Assembly (NCBI RefSeq): GCF_001244735.1
Contig: NZ_LN868935.1
Coordinates: forward strand, 228,092-269,004
DNA: 40,913 nt
Direction of reading: 5' to 3'
DNA from: Bacillus andreraoultii
GTDB taxonomy: Bacteria > Bacillota > Bacilli > Bacillales > Caldibacillaceae
The translations under genes were made by a program, and so were the position numbers. Every line of letters starts with the position of its first letter. Within the stretch, counting starts at the first letter, position 1. Positions 24,390 through 32,828 of the stretch are shown here, one piece after another. Below the pieces are notes generated by a model. The model was not told the origin of the DNA, searched no databases, and was given only the letters and a program-made list of their open reading frames with translations.

Positions 24390-25268
24390 ATGGAAAAAAT
24401 ACTCGAACTCATCAATGTATCTAAACAATATAAGGACTTTTCATTAAAAAATATTAATATCAGCCTAAATAAAGGGTTTGTTATGGGTTTTATTGGACCC
24501 AATGGGGCTGGAAAAAGTTCAACAATTAAACTCATCATGAACCTAGTAAGAAAAGATAGTGGAGAAATAAAGGTATTTGGCCTAGACCATGTAAAGGATG
24601 AACTTATAATTAAAGATCGAATCGGATTTGTTTATGATGAAAATCATTTCTATGAAGACTTAACGATTCAGGAAATGAAAAACATGATTCGTCCTTTTTA
24701 TAAAAATTGGGATGAACAAGTTTTTTTTAAATATGTAAAAGATTTTAACCTGCCAATAAAAAAACAAATGAAACAATTATCTAAAGGGATGAAGATGAAA
24801 TTTTCATTAGCAATTGCCTTGTCACACCACGCTGAACTGTTAATCATGGATGAACCAACATCAGGTCTAGACCCCTTAGTTCGCAGTGAATTATTAAATA
24901 TTTTACGTTCACTAATGGAAGATGAAAACAAAGCTATTTTTTTCTCAACTCATATCACTTCTGATTTAGAAAAAATAGCAGACTACATCACGATTATAAA
25001 CAATGGGGAAATTATCTTGACTAAATCAAAGGACGATCTATTAGAACAATACTGCATCGTGAAAGGAACTAAAGAATTTCTCAAAACAAATTCAAACCTC
25101 TCCTTTGTTGGTATTGAAGAAAACAAATTCGGCTTTAAAGCGTTACATCATGATAAAGAAACATTAATCAGGCAACTTGGAAATCAAGTGATTATTGAAA
25201 AATCGACATTAGAAGAAATATTACTATATACTACCAAGGGAGGTAATTATCATGTACCAACTCATTAA
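24390..25268 (+). CDS. ABC transporter ATP-binding protein
   Basis: A 292-aa ATPase that powers the adjacent membrane subunit. Walker A is GPNGAGKSS (about 36-44), signature LSKGMKMKFS, Walker B LLIMDEPTSGLDP, and the switch His lies in FFSTHITSDLE. After about residue 215 there is an extra C-terminal domain of some 75 aa, common in YtrB/BcrA-like exporters. It overlaps the next gene by 17 bp, whose ribosome binding site GGGAGGT lies within this coding sequence. The substrate is unknown. Confidence 0.93.
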   Translation: MEKILELINVSKQYKDFSLKNINISLNKGFVMGFIGPNGAGKSSTIKLIMNLVRKDSGEIKVFGLDHVKDELIIKDRIGFVYDENHFYEDLTIQEMKNMIRPFYKNWDEQVFFKYVKDFNLPIKKQMKQLSKGMKMKFSLAIALSHHAELLIMDEPTSGLDPLVRSELLNILRSLMEDENKAIFFSTHITSDLEKIADYITIINNGEIILTKSKDDLLEQYCIVKGTKEFLKTNSNLSFVGIEENKFGFKALHHDKETLIRQLGNQVIIEKSTLEEILLYTTKGGNYHVPTH

Positions 25269-25911
25269 AAAGGATATTATATTACAAAAGAAAAACTTAG
25301 TAATCTATTTGTTATTAATTCTCTTTTTTTCATTTTGGATGTCTAGCATAGGCTCTACTGGCTTAACCTACAGTATATTTGCTGTTAGTTATTTACTAGC
25401 CATGAATGCAACAGCTTTTGAGGAAAAAAATAATAGTGACATCATATTACTAAGCTTGCCAATTCGAAAGCAGAAGATCGTATTAGCTAAATATATTTCT
25501 GTCTATGTTTATATAGCTATCGCGACACTCGCAAATTTTTCTATATATATTTTGACAAACTTACTAAGTATCCCTTTCCAAGTACTTCCCTTTACGTTTG
25601 AAGGGATTATCCTAGCGTCAGTAGGAGTAACATTATTATGCTCAATTACTTTTCCACTCGTATTTAAATTAGGATATAATCAGTCGAAAATGTTCAATAA
25701 TGTTTTATTCTTTTTAACAGTTTTTGTAGCTGCCTTGATGACAGACAAACTTATATTAAGTATCCACTTTCCTTTTCAAAGACAGTTATTACAGTTCTTC
25801 AGTAAACGTACAGAACTTGAAATTATCATCCTACTCTTGGTCCCTGTATTGTTTCTATTTATTATTTCATTTTTTTCATCGTTGAGATTTTATAAAAGAA
25901 GAGAATTTTAA
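25252..25911 (+). CDS. ABC-2 type permease
   Basis: A 219-aa membrane protein with about six hydrophobic segments: two in the first 60 residues, then around 80-105, 112-135, 140-160 and 190-210. The motif NATAFEEKNNSDIILLSLPI after the second helix is typical of the small ABC2_membrane_5 permeases that follow YtrA-type regulators. The ATG is 7 nt after GGGAGGT. Together with the ATPase it should form a dimeric exporter. Last gene of the operon; the transcript would run through the 52-bp array 3 to a hairpin at 26241. Confidence 0.88.
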   Translation: MYQLIKKDIILQKKNLVIYLLLILFFSFWMSSIGSTGLTYSIFAVSYLLAMNATAFEEKNNSDIILLSLPIRKQKIVLAKYISVYVYIAIATLANFSIYILTNLLSIPFQVLPFTFEGIILASVGVTLLCSITFPLVFKLGYNQSKMFNNVLFFLTVFVAALMTDKLILSIHFPFQRQLLQFFSKRTELEIIILLLVPVLFLFIISFFSSLRFYKRREF

Positions 25912-25965
25912 ACAAATCAATCCAATTTCTTTATTGAGAGCTCATCTCTGACCCAGAATTAGCCT

Positions 25966-26121
25966 GACGAACGCGAAAAACGGCCTATAGAACACATCTG
26001 TGAACCAGAAATAGCTTAGCGAACATGAAAAGCGGCTTATCGAACACGTCTATGAACCGGAAATAACGTGACGAACGCAAAGAACGGCTTATCGAACGTG
26101 TCTATAAACCAAAAACTAGAG
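25966..26121. repeat. Tandem array of 52-bp repeats (array 3)
   Basis: Three units start at 25966, 26018 and 26070, again 52 bp apart, with a decayed fourth upstream (ctcatctctgaccc). Arms are of the type CGGCTTATCGA/TCTATGAACC. The arm sequence is closer to array 1 than to array 2. It lies between the ABC operon and its probable terminator. Confidence 0.85.
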
Positions 26122-26240
26122 GTAGATTGCGAAATGCAAGCTGAAAAACTAGATTCTTTTCAAAAAGAGCGAGGAGTCAATTTATCCTGTTACGTCCATA
26201 ATTTTGATTCATTCATATAAGTTACCCTAAATTGACTTCT

Positions 26241-26282
26241 CCCATCCCTAAAGGGGTGCTATTGCACCGTAATGGGTTTTCT
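26241..26282 (+). terminator. Nested hairpin terminator downstream of the ABC operon
   Basis: GGTGC-TATT-GCACC (26255-26268) is enclosed by CCCAT/ATGGG (26241-26276), then TTTTCTC. It is 330 bp from the permease stop. The sequence between (26122-26240) shows nothing else. Confidence 0.5.
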
Positions 26283-26329
26283 CGTTCGGAAAAGCTATAA
26301 TTTAGAGCTTTACTTAACGCTTTTTTCTT

Positions 26330-26686
26330 TCAAAATTCATATTCATCTAGAAAATCAAGGTTAGCTAGATCTATGTTCAGTCTCCTTAGTTGCTTGATGA
26401 GTATTTCTGGTTTCACAATTCCATTTTCTTGATCTATTGTTGGATAATCATCTGGAAAACGAACAACGGCACCATCCTTAATCCATTGCTTCCGGTACAA
26501 TTGAAAAATCGCCTCTTTCATTTCAATTGGTGCAACTATGTAACCTAAATCCACATCATGATCTTCACTATATCCATACTCAAACCCACAACATTCACAA
26601 ATGTTATATGAAGGATTGAATTTCTCATCATATGGCTCCTCATCTAAACCATCATATCCACAGATCGGACAAATATAAGTTTTCAT
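26330..26686 (-). CDS. CPCC-family cysteine-rich protein
   Basis: A 118-aa cytoplasmic protein beginning MKTYICPICGYDGLDEEPYD, with a second Cys set in YNICECCGFEYGYSEDHD. The paired CxxC and CxCC form a small zinc ribbon. The remainder is a helical, acidic/aromatic tail (FQLYRKQWIKDGAVVRFPDD). Proteins of this CPCC group are widespread next to toxin-immunity loci and elsewhere, without a proven function. GGTG lies about 7 nt before the ATG. Single gene, divergent from the pentapeptide gene region. Confidence 0.75.
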   Translation of the reverse strand: MKTYICPICGYDGLDEEPYDEKFNPSYNICECCGFEYGYSEDHDVDLGYIVAPIEMKEAIFQLYRKQWIKDGAVVRFPDDYPTIDQENGIVKPEILIKQLRRLNIDLANLDFLDEYEF

Positions 26687-26966
26687 TTTATTTCACCTAC
26701 CTATTGATTACCGTATACCTTCTAGCTTATTTCTTCCACTCTTTTTGACCATATTTCGACTTAAAAGGTATTTTTATAGAAACATTGCCTGTCCTTACTA
26801 AGATAAGAAATAAAATGATGGAGTCCTATCAAAAATATCAATTTAATTACCAAATGATAAACATCGGGATGTTCCTTTGTAGTCTTAGAAAATTAGCCCA
26901 ATGTTTCAATAATCCTATGTATCAGAAACTGCATAAAAGTCAAGCCTCGAAAAAAAGCATGCGTTC

Positions 26967-26995
26967 TTGTATATTTGTATCTAAAGACATGATAT
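26967..26995 (+). promoter_or_regulatory. Possible promoter of the pentapeptide gene
   Basis: TTGTAT, 17 bp, TGATAT, about 35 bp before the GTG start. Moderate match only. Nothing else recognisable was found in 26687-27029. Confidence 0.35.
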
Positions 26996-27029
26996 ATGAA
27001 TTAAATCCCTTTGAAAGTAGGTATGTGTC

Positions 27030-27665
27030 GTGAAGATTGAAACACCTAATATCCCTGAAAATCTAACGGAAAGAAAATTTACAGATATTTATTATGAAGA
27101 AGATCCAGAGTTTGAAATGTGCCTCATTACAGATTCTCAATTTGATAATGAGTCCATAGATCGATTAAGACTTTATCAAACCGTTATCAAAAACTGCATG
27201 TTTGCCAATACAAACTTTAGCCGAATGGATCTTACTGATGTGCACTTTGAAAATTGTGATTTATCTAATGCTAATTTATCTAATGCCTCTATGAATCGAG
27301 TTGAATTTATTAATTGTAAGTTACTAGGCAGCAACCTAACAAATTCTTATATCGGTAATACAAGATTTGAGGAGTCAAATCTTAATATGGTTATGTTCGG
27401 TAACTCAAAACTTGAAAAGGTTATTTTTGATGATACTACGTTAGAAAGCGCTGACCTTTTTGACTGTAAGCTCAAAAAAGTAGATTTTCTCTCATGTAAT
27501 CTTAATGGAGCAAACTTTGAAGATACATCATTAAAAGGTATTGATATAAGCACATCTCATTTTGATTCTTTAACTGTCGCAATAGAAAACTTAAAAGGAT
27601 GCAAAGTATCAACGTCTCAAGCGATACAATTTGCTTCGTTATTGGGACTAAAAATTCAGCGTTAA
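27030..27665 (+). CDS. Pentapeptide repeat protein
   Basis: A 211-aa protein forming a right-handed quadrilateral beta helix. From about residue 60 to 180 it follows the A(D/N)LXX rhythm: CDLSNANLSNASMNRVEFIN, CKLLGSNLTNSYIGNTRFEE, LFDCKLKKVDFLSCNLNGAN. Members of this superfamily include DNA-gyrase-binding fluoroquinolone protection proteins (Qnr, MfpA), but many are unassigned and the loops seen here do not decide. It starts at GTG (27030) with AGGT 8 nt upstream. It is followed 13 bp on by a solo 52-bp-type hairpin with a T-tract. Confidence 0.88.
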   Translation: MKIETPNIPENLTERKFTDIYYEEDPEFEMCLITDSQFDNESIDRLRLYQTVIKNCMFANTNFSRMDLTDVHFENCDLSNANLSNASMNRVEFINCKLLGSNLTNSYIGNTRFEESNLNMVMFGNSKLEKVIFDDTTLESADLFDCKLKKVDFLSCNLNGANFEDTSLKGIDISTSHFDSLTVAIENLKGCKVSTSQAIQFASLLGLKIQR

Positions 27666-27677
27666 CTTTTAAATAAT

Positions 27678-27712
27678 CGGGCGTCTATATCTCTTCTAGA
27701 TGACCGTTTTTT
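27678..27712 (+). terminator. Terminator formed by a solo 52-bp-type repeat hairpin
   Basis: CGGGCGTCTA, loop, CTAGATGACCG followed by six T. The arms GGGCGTCTA and TAGATGACC are those of the 52-bp repeats in array 2, so a single repeat copy works as terminator for the pentapeptide gene. Confidence 0.65.
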
Positions 27713-27805
27713 CCTTTTTCATCGATAATGCATAAACCTGTGTTGCGAATCCCATGAATAGTATGCGTTGACAGCGATGATCATTTTCAACTCTTAGTCC
27801 ATAAG

Positions 27806-28891
27806 TCATTGGTTCTGTACGGGATATTCAACAATAAACGTCATCCATCCGTCTTTAAACTCTGCTCGAATAGAGCCTTGATGGAGTTCAACAATTCTTT
27901 TTGAAATCGCAAGTCCTAGACCAGTTCCTCTATTATTCATCCTTGCTTTATCACCTGTAAAAAAACGTTCAAACAACATATTTATATCTTCTGTTGGAGG
28001 CTTTTCGACTTTATTTGAAATTTTCGATACTGCCATATCCCCTTCATTAACAAGACTTACTTGTAATTCTGATGGCTTTATGCTGTATTTTATCGCATTC
28101 ATAAAAAGATTTTCATATACTCGAACCATCTTTTCCACATCAATTTCTACTATGATTTCCTCTTCTGATATGCTTTTCTCAATACTTAACTTTTCGTTTT
28201 CAAAAATGGGGATGTACTCTCCAATCATCTGTTCTAATAGACTAGCCAAATCAATTTTACTAAAGTTAAGTTTTACATCAGGACTTGTCAAGCGTGTATA
28301 TTCAAATAGTTCATCAATTAGTACTCCAAGCCTTTTGGATTTTGAATGGGTTGTTTCAAGGTAATCATGCAATTGTTCCTTATCAGAATATTGTCCTTTT
28401 CTTAATAAGTCTAAATATCCAATAATTGAAGTTAATGGGGAACGTAAATCATGAGACACATTGGTAATGAGTTCGTTTTTTGCCTTTTCCAACTGCCTTT
28501 CATACTCAAATTTGTTTCCCAACTCTATTGACATTAAATTGATATTATTTACAAGTTTAGTTATTTCATCATTTCCCTTTATTTCTATGGTCATACCCAA
28601 TTTGCCATTTGCAATATCATTAACACTCTCTGTAATCATTTTTAGGTAGAGTATTTTTCTTCGCACCATAAAAAAGAATGTTACAATGAACGATAGGATA
28701 ACGAATGTAATTAATATAAATAAGATTATATAATATGTTGCTACACTTGACTCAACAATGTATTTGACATTAATAAACGAAATAATAAACCGTGAAAAGC
28801 AAACCAGTGCAACGATTGATGCAAGAAAACTTACCGTAATTGCTACGAGGAGTTTAAAAATTAGTGTGTTTTTAAACTTAGGACTCCTCAT
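27806..28891 (-). CDS. Membrane sensor histidine kinase
   Basis: A 361-aa kinase with two transmembrane helices (about 12-34 and 44-72) separated by a very short outer loop, so it probably senses within or near the membrane. A HAMP linker (about 75-125) follows. The H-box NVSHDLRSPLTSIIGYLD contains the phospho-His. The ATPase domain has N-box YENLFMNAIKYS, then GTGLGLAISKR. It resembles VanS-like or BceS-like small-sensor kinases. Its ATG overlaps the stop of the response regulator (ATGA). Third gene of the methyltransferase/regulator/kinase operon. Confidence 0.92.
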   Translation of the reverse strand: MRSPKFKNTLIFKLLVAITVSFLASIVALVCFSRFIISFINVKYIVESSVATYYIILFILITFVILSFIVTFFFMVRRKILYLKMITESVNDIANGKLGMTIEIKGNDEITKLVNNINLMSIELGNKFEYERQLEKAKNELITNVSHDLRSPLTSIIGYLDLLRKGQYSDKEQLHDYLETTHSKSKRLGVLIDELFEYTRLTSPDVKLNFSKIDLASLLEQMIGEYIPIFENEKLSIEKSISEEEIIVEIDVEKMVRVYENLFMNAIKYSIKPSELQVSLVNEGDMAVSKISNKVEKPPTEDINMLFERFFTGDKARMNNRGTGLGLAISKRIVELHQGSIRAEFKDGWMTFIVEYPVQNQ

Positions 28892-29574
28892 ATTTTATAA
28901 CCAACTCCCCAAACAGTTTTAATATAGATAGGATGCTTGGGATCTTCTTCAATCTTCTCTCTTAATTTTGTGATATGAACCATAACGGTATTATCAGACT
29001 TAAAGAAATCTTCCTTCCAAACAGCTTCATAAATGTTGCTCACACTCATGACAACCCCTTTATTACGTGCAAGGAGTTCAAGAATATCAAATTCCTTTGG
29101 TGTTAGCCTTATATCCTTATCTGCTACTTGCACCTGACGTGTATCTGTATTGATGCTTAAGTTCCCAATTTCAATGATACTTTTGTCAAAATCAGCCTCT
29201 GTATTGTATTTTTTATACCGTCTAAGCTGTGATTTTACTCTTGCAACTAACTCTAACGGATTAAAGGGTTTCGTCATATAATCATCTGCACCAGAAGCCA
29301 GGCCATGGATTTTGTCCATATCCTCCGATTTTGCTGAAAGCATGATGATTGGCATTTGGCGTTCTTCTCTTATCTTCATACAGGCTTCAAGGCCATCCAT
29401 TTTCGGCATCATAACGTCTAAAATAACAAGGTCAAATTCATGAGCCTTTAATTGTTTTAAGGCTTCAAGAGCATCTTCAGCCTTTTGAATCTGGAATCCT
29501 TCATTTTCTAAATATATAGCTATGAGATTTCTTATTTCTTTATCATCATCAACAATTAAAATTTTCGTATTCAA
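28888..29574 (-). CDS. OmpR/VanR-family response regulator
   Basis: Receiver domain (about 1-115) with the phospho-Asp at about 53 in LVILDVMMPKMDG and the conserved Lys in DYMTKPFNP. The OmpR-type winged helix (about 130-228) includes LTPKEFDILELLARNKG and VMVHITKLREKIEEDPKHP. The start is uncertain. I prefer TTG at 29574, right after the upstream stop codon, which gives MNTKILIVDD, the usual beginning; an ATG at 29595 inside the previous gene is the alternative. It likely binds the repeated TTAAGAA boxes at 30184-30246 ahead of the operon. Confidence 0.9.
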   Translation of the reverse strand: MNTKILIVDDDKEIRNLIAIYLENEGFQIQKAEDALEALKQLKAHEFDLVILDVMMPKMDGLEACMKIREERQMPIIMLSAKSEDMDKIHGLASGADDYMTKPFNPLELVARVKSQLRRYKKYNTEADFDKSIIEIGNLSINTDTRQVQVADKDIRLTPKEFDILELLARNKGVVMSVSNIYEAVWKEDFFKSDNTVMVHITKLREKIEEDPKHPIYIKTVWGVGYKI

Positions 29575-29575
29575 T

Positions 29576-30154
29576 CTAGTCACAACCTTTTCCATATTCA
29601 TTCTTACAATTAAGTACAAAAGCAGGTGGTATGTTTCTGTACTCATGACTAATATCAATTTGATTAAAGAATTGGCTAATAACTGATTTCTTTAACAGCG
29701 TATATTGAAAAGTAATAAATTTTCCGTTATTCCCTAATATTTCTTTCGTTTTAAACAAAATATCGTCTGAAACGTTCTTTGGCAAACTGGTAAAAGGCAA
29801 CCCAGATATAACATAATCTACATAAGGAATTCTATATTCTTTTACATATCTATCAATATTCTCGGCTGAACCTTTAATAATGATAATGTTACTCTCATTC
29901 TTATATTTTTCTTTTAAAAACTGATAAAATTCCTCATTACTCTCAATCAACATCACAATTGTATCGAGGTTTCTATATTCCATAATTTTATCAGTGAAAA
30001 CGCCTGTTCCAGGACCATATTCAACAATATATTTTGCACTTTGAAAGTGTACACCACTTAGCATTTTATCAGCAAGAAATCCTGAACTTGGATAAACAGC
30101 TCCAATTTTCCTCGGATTACATACATATTGACGTAAAAACATTTTTGCTATCAT
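29576..30154 (-). CDS. Class I SAM-dependent methyltransferase (phospholipid N-methyltransferase-like)
   Basis: About 193 aa. It begins with IAKMFLRQYVCNPRKIGAVY and PSSGFLADKM, the opening of the PmtA/COG3963 group related to rRNA adenine dimethylases. SAM motif I is VEYGPGTGVFTD, and the later PYVDYVISGLPFTSLP corresponds to the NLPF-like active-site segment. Possible targets are membrane phospholipids or rRNA; sequence does not decide. ATG at 30154 is preferred because GGAGTGG lies 9 nt upstream, though an ATG at 30169 is possible. First gene of an operon with a two-component system, which suggests an inducible envelope or antibiotic response. Confidence 0.82.
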   Translation of the reverse strand: MIAKMFLRQYVCNPRKIGAVYPSSGFLADKMLSGVHFQSAKYIVEYGPGTGVFTDKIMEYRNLDTIVMLIESNEEFYQFLKEKYKNESNIIIIKGSAENIDRYVKEYRIPYVDYVISGLPFTSLPKNVSDDILFKTKEILGNNGKFITFQYTLLKKSVISQFFNQIDISHEYRNIPPAFVLNCKNEYGKGCD

Positions 30155-30183
30155 TTTCCACCACTCCATAGATATATATTTGT

Positions 30184-30246
30184 ATATTAAGAATAAAATA
30201 TATATCTTAAGAAACAGTGATAGAAATTCTTAAGAATTCTTAAGAT
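30184..30246. promoter_or_regulatory. Repeated TTAAGAA boxes, probable response-regulator sites
   Basis: TATTAAGAAT (30184), ATCTTAAGAA (30204), TTCTTAAGAA (30227) and TTCTTAAGAT (30237). The last two abut at a 10-bp step, as for tandem OmpR-type half-sites. They sit directly upstream of the methyltransferase/regulator/kinase operon. The region 30247-30418 shows nothing else. Confidence 0.55.
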
Positions 30247-30418
30247 TTATCCGGCTAAATTTTATCATAAAAACTTATCTTGAGAACAATATGGTCACTA
30301 TTCTCCTCTATTTTCCCCAAATTGAACATCCTACACTGGTGGAAAGTCTTTTTATATCCCTGTACAAGTAGACAATCCGTAAAAAGCAGTAAATAACTAA
30401 ATCGACCTCCCAAAACAA

Positions 30419-30651
30419 TCACATCCTTTTAGGTGTTTGCACAATCATTCGCTTACCAAAAACATTTACCCAATTTGTATCATTAATAAAAGAGTCCATT
30501 TCGGTAACAAGGTAAACAATATCAAAATCCTGAACTATATCTTTAGGAACATTCAGATTCGTTCTTGATCCATTCATTTCCACAGCATGAATTTGTTCAT
30601 CTTGCTCTGCTACTCCCAAAATTAACTCCATTATGCCTGTTCTGTTCTCAT
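30419..30651 (-). pseudogene. Aminoglycoside 6-adenylyltransferase (aadK/aadE-like) remnant
   Basis: Only the N-terminal quarter of a streptomycin adenylyltransferase remains. ATG at 30651 gives MRTEQ. A one-base deletion then shifts the frame to IMELILGVAEQDEQIHAVEM, NGSRTNLNVPKDIVQDFDIV and YLVTEMDSFINDTNWVNVFG. It ends at QTPKRM with a stop at 30419. The NGSRT...DFDI segment is the nucleotidyltransferase active-site motif. A complete enzyme has about 280 aa, so roughly 200 residues are absent. No resistance can be expected from this copy. Confidence 0.8.
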
Positions 30652-30784
30652 TTATTTGTCGCCTCTATTTCAAGTTCTGTTGATAATAAATAATTCAAGT
30701 TTTACAACTACTAACTTTCTCACTTCGTATAAATCATATAAAATTGTGTACGCTAAAATACATATGGAAAGGAGAGATAAAAAA

Positions 30785-31258
30785 ATGATTGTTCCCTTCG
30801 TTCGAATAGGTTTCATCTTATCTTGGCTAACTGTTTGTTTTATTCCTAAAAGAACAGTTAAAAGATTCCTACCTGCCTCTACAATGTCCGCATTATTAGT
30901 TATGACCACTGTTTTTATTGGAACACATTTTAACTCTTGGGAAGTAAAAGGAAGTACAAAAACAAGAATTTATAACATTTTAAGTATCATTTTAGGCCCA
31001 TTCTCAGTAGGAACATTATGGATTTTACATTTAACTTTTGGGAAGTTTCGGTTATATTTGTTGATTAATTTCCTTCAAAATTTACTCTATGCTTTTCCGA
31101 TATTAGCGTTTTTAGATAAAATTAACTTCATAAAATATGTAAAATTCACGCGATTTCATCATATGATTGCAGCAATGTCATTTGCCATAATTATATATGG
31201 TTTTCAGTCATTTCTTGAGAAACCTTTTTCAACATGCTTGCAATTTTTAAAAAAATAA
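30785..31258 (+). CDS. Hypothetical multi-pass membrane protein, 157 aa
   Basis: ATG at 30785 follows GGAAAGGAGAG closely; in-frame ATGs further upstream lack this site. There are four to five hydrophobic segments: VRIGFILSWLTVCFIP at the start, then MSALLVMTTVFIG, ILSIILGPFSVGTLWILHL, LLINFLQNLLYAFPILAF and MIAAMSFAIIIYGF. Basic residues lie between them. No family recognised. It is followed at once by a terminator shared with the convergent SRAP gene. Confidence 0.75.
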   Translation: MIVPFVRIGFILSWLTVCFIPKRTVKRFLPASTMSALLVMTTVFIGTHFNSWEVKGSTKTRIYNILSIILGPFSVGTLWILHLTFGKFRLYLLINFLQNLLYAFPILAFLDKINFIKYVKFTRFHHMIAAMSFAIIIYGFQSFLEKPFSTCLQFLKK

Positions 31259-31284
31259 GCTCTCTGAATGGAGAGCTTTATAAA
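31257..31284 (+). terminator. Terminator between the membrane protein and SRAP genes
   Basis: AGCTCTC-TGAATG-GAGAGCT stem followed by TTATAAA. It starts at the stop codon of the upstream gene. Confidence 0.7.
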
Positions 31285-31297
31285 GGTAATAATTCAG

Positions 31298-31972
31298 CTA
31301 AACAACTCGCTGAATCAGTTCTACTGAATTATTCTTAGGTGAATTCACTTTATTCGATACTTCATATGCAATCATTTTAGATGCTGTAAAAGGTACTAAT
31401 AAAGATTTTAATTGGTCCCTATCCTGATTTCGTGGGTTTAGCCATTCTTTTTGATGTTCTTTTGACAATATAGCCGGCATACGATGATGAATTTCTGCCA
31501 TCAATTCATTTGATGCTGTAGTCAAAATTATACAAGTATGGATCCTTTCACCTGTTGGCGCAATCCAGCTGTCCCATAAGCCAGCAACTCCAAACAAGGA
31601 ATCATCTTTCATTTTTATAAGCATCGGTGTCTTTAATAGCCCATCACGTTTCCATTCATAAAAAGCATTCATTGGAATAATACAACGTCTCTGGTAAAAG
31701 GATTTCTTGAAGCTCGGCTTTTCATCAACCGTTTCCGACCTTGCATTGATCATTTTTGATGCCATCTTTTCATCCTTTGCCCACGAAGGAATAAGTCCCC
31801 ACCTTAAGAAACCCATCCGATTTTTTGTTCCATCATTAATAACAGATACGATACGATGGGTGGGTGCGATATTATAGCTTTCCTTATAATCCGCTTCATT
31901 AAATATTTTCTGTATATCAAACTCACTAATCAAATTCTCGTAAGTAGCAAATAACGTGAAACGTCCACACAT
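31298..31972 (-). CDS. SOS response-associated peptidase (SRAP/YedK family)
   Basis: HMCES/YedK proteins crosslink to abasic sites in single-stranded DNA through Cys2 and so protect them. The start at 31972 is fixed by this chemistry: MCGRFTLF puts Cys at position 2 after Met removal, and GAGGTG precedes by 6 nt. A frame three codons longer would bury the Cys. The other active-site residues are present: Asn34 in YNIAPT, NARSET (about 76-81), Glu106 in FYEWKRDG, and His162/163 in HHRMP. 224 aa is a normal length. Confidence 0.93.
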   Translation of the reverse strand: MCGRFTLFATYENLISEFDIQKIFNEADYKESYNIAPTHRIVSVINDGTKNRMGFLRWGLIPSWAKDEKMASKMINARSETVDEKPSFKKSFYQRRCIIPMNAFYEWKRDGLLKTPMLIKMKDDSLFGVAGLWDSWIAPTGERIHTCIILTTASNELMAEIHHRMPAILSKEHQKEWLNPRNQDRDQLKSLLVPFTASKMIAYEVSNKVNSPKNNSVELIQRVV

Positions 31973-32081
31973 CGAATTCACCTCATTTTTAAAATTCTAT
32001 TCTATCTAGTCAAATAACGGTTTCAATAGACGAAAGGAAGAGGTACGAAGATATAACAACTTAGGCTAGAAATCGTATATA

Positions 32082-32113
32082 AAAACGCATGGACGATAAA
32101 ATTCATGCGTTTT
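32082..32113 (-). terminator. Terminator after the HTH-cupin gene
   Basis: Perfect 10-bp stem AAAACGCATG/CATGCGTTTT with a 12-nt loop and U-tract on the minus strand. It is nearly symmetrical, so it may work both ways. Confidence 0.8.
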
Positions 32114-32177
32114 GAAGTATCTATATACTTGTTTTTCAAAAATCAACTCAAAATATCATTATAAATAGGCATAGATA

Positions 32178-32729
32178 CTACTCGGGATAAAAGATAATGA
32201 TGTAAAATCTAACTAGCTCTTCTGTTGAATTGATATAAATATGTTCCGTATTCGCATTAAATTTTATCATTTCGTCAGGATTTAATTCAAACTTCTCCCC
32301 TTGAATATCAAGCGTAAGAGTCCCTCGTTGCATAAGTACATACTCCTCGCCAGTATGCTTTTCAGCTATATGTCTAAACCTGGGTTTTAATTCTACAGTG
32401 AAAATTTCAAACTTTTTTTCTGGATGAAACGGGAAGATTGAATATACTAGATAATTTCCATCATCGTCAATGACTGGACTCAATTCATTCCTATTTATCT
32501 TTTCAATTTGCGGCTTATCCACCTCTTTTAAAAATGCTGAAAAGGAGACTTGCAACCCATTTGCAATTTTCCAAAGGGTGGTGACTGTTGGATTTGATTT
32601 CCCATTTTCAATTTGGGCTAACATAGATTTACTAACCCCAGTCAGTTCCGACACGTTATCCAGGCTCAAACCTCGCTCTTTTCTCATTTTAGCGAGATTA
32701 TTCGCTATAACCTCTTGAATGAATTCCAT
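32178..32729 (-). CDS. XRE-family HTH regulator with cupin domain
   Basis: A 183-aa regulator with an N-terminal XRE helix-turn-helix (LAKMRKERGLSLDNVSELTG, VSKSMLAQIENGKSNPTVTT). A C-terminal cupin (about 105-180) has HTGEEYVLMQRGTLTLDIQG and FNANTEHIYINSTEE and probably binds a small ligand. GGAG precedes the ATG. It is divergent from azlCD with 99 bp between the start codons. This is a frequent arrangement for regulators of AzlC-type amino acid exporters, so it probably controls that pair. Confidence 0.92.
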   Translation of the reverse strand: MEFIQEVIANNLAKMRKERGLSLDNVSELTGVSKSMLAQIENGKSNPTVTTLWKIANGLQVSFSAFLKEVDKPQIEKINRNELSPVIDDDGNYLVYSIFPFHPEKKFEIFTVELKPRFRHIAEKHTGEEYVLMQRGTLTLDIQGEKFELNPDEMIKFNANTEHIYINSTEELVRFYIIIFYPE

Positions 32730-32828
32730 AAAAAATCTCCTTGACTCTTTTTTGTATTCATTATAACATATATGCTAACAACATAACAGACGGGAGTTTA
32801 ATATAACAGACAAAGGGATGGTGTCTCA

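Noticed and set aside
26785-27033. An 82-aa plus-strand frame from a TTG, overlapping the pentapeptide gene start
   Set aside because: No ribosome binding site, unlikely composition, and a promoter-like element for the next gene lies inside it. The one-base offset overlap is not enough support.
29595-29658. Longer N-terminus of the response regulator
   Set aside because: It lies wholly within the methyltransferase gene and adds residues absent from the family.
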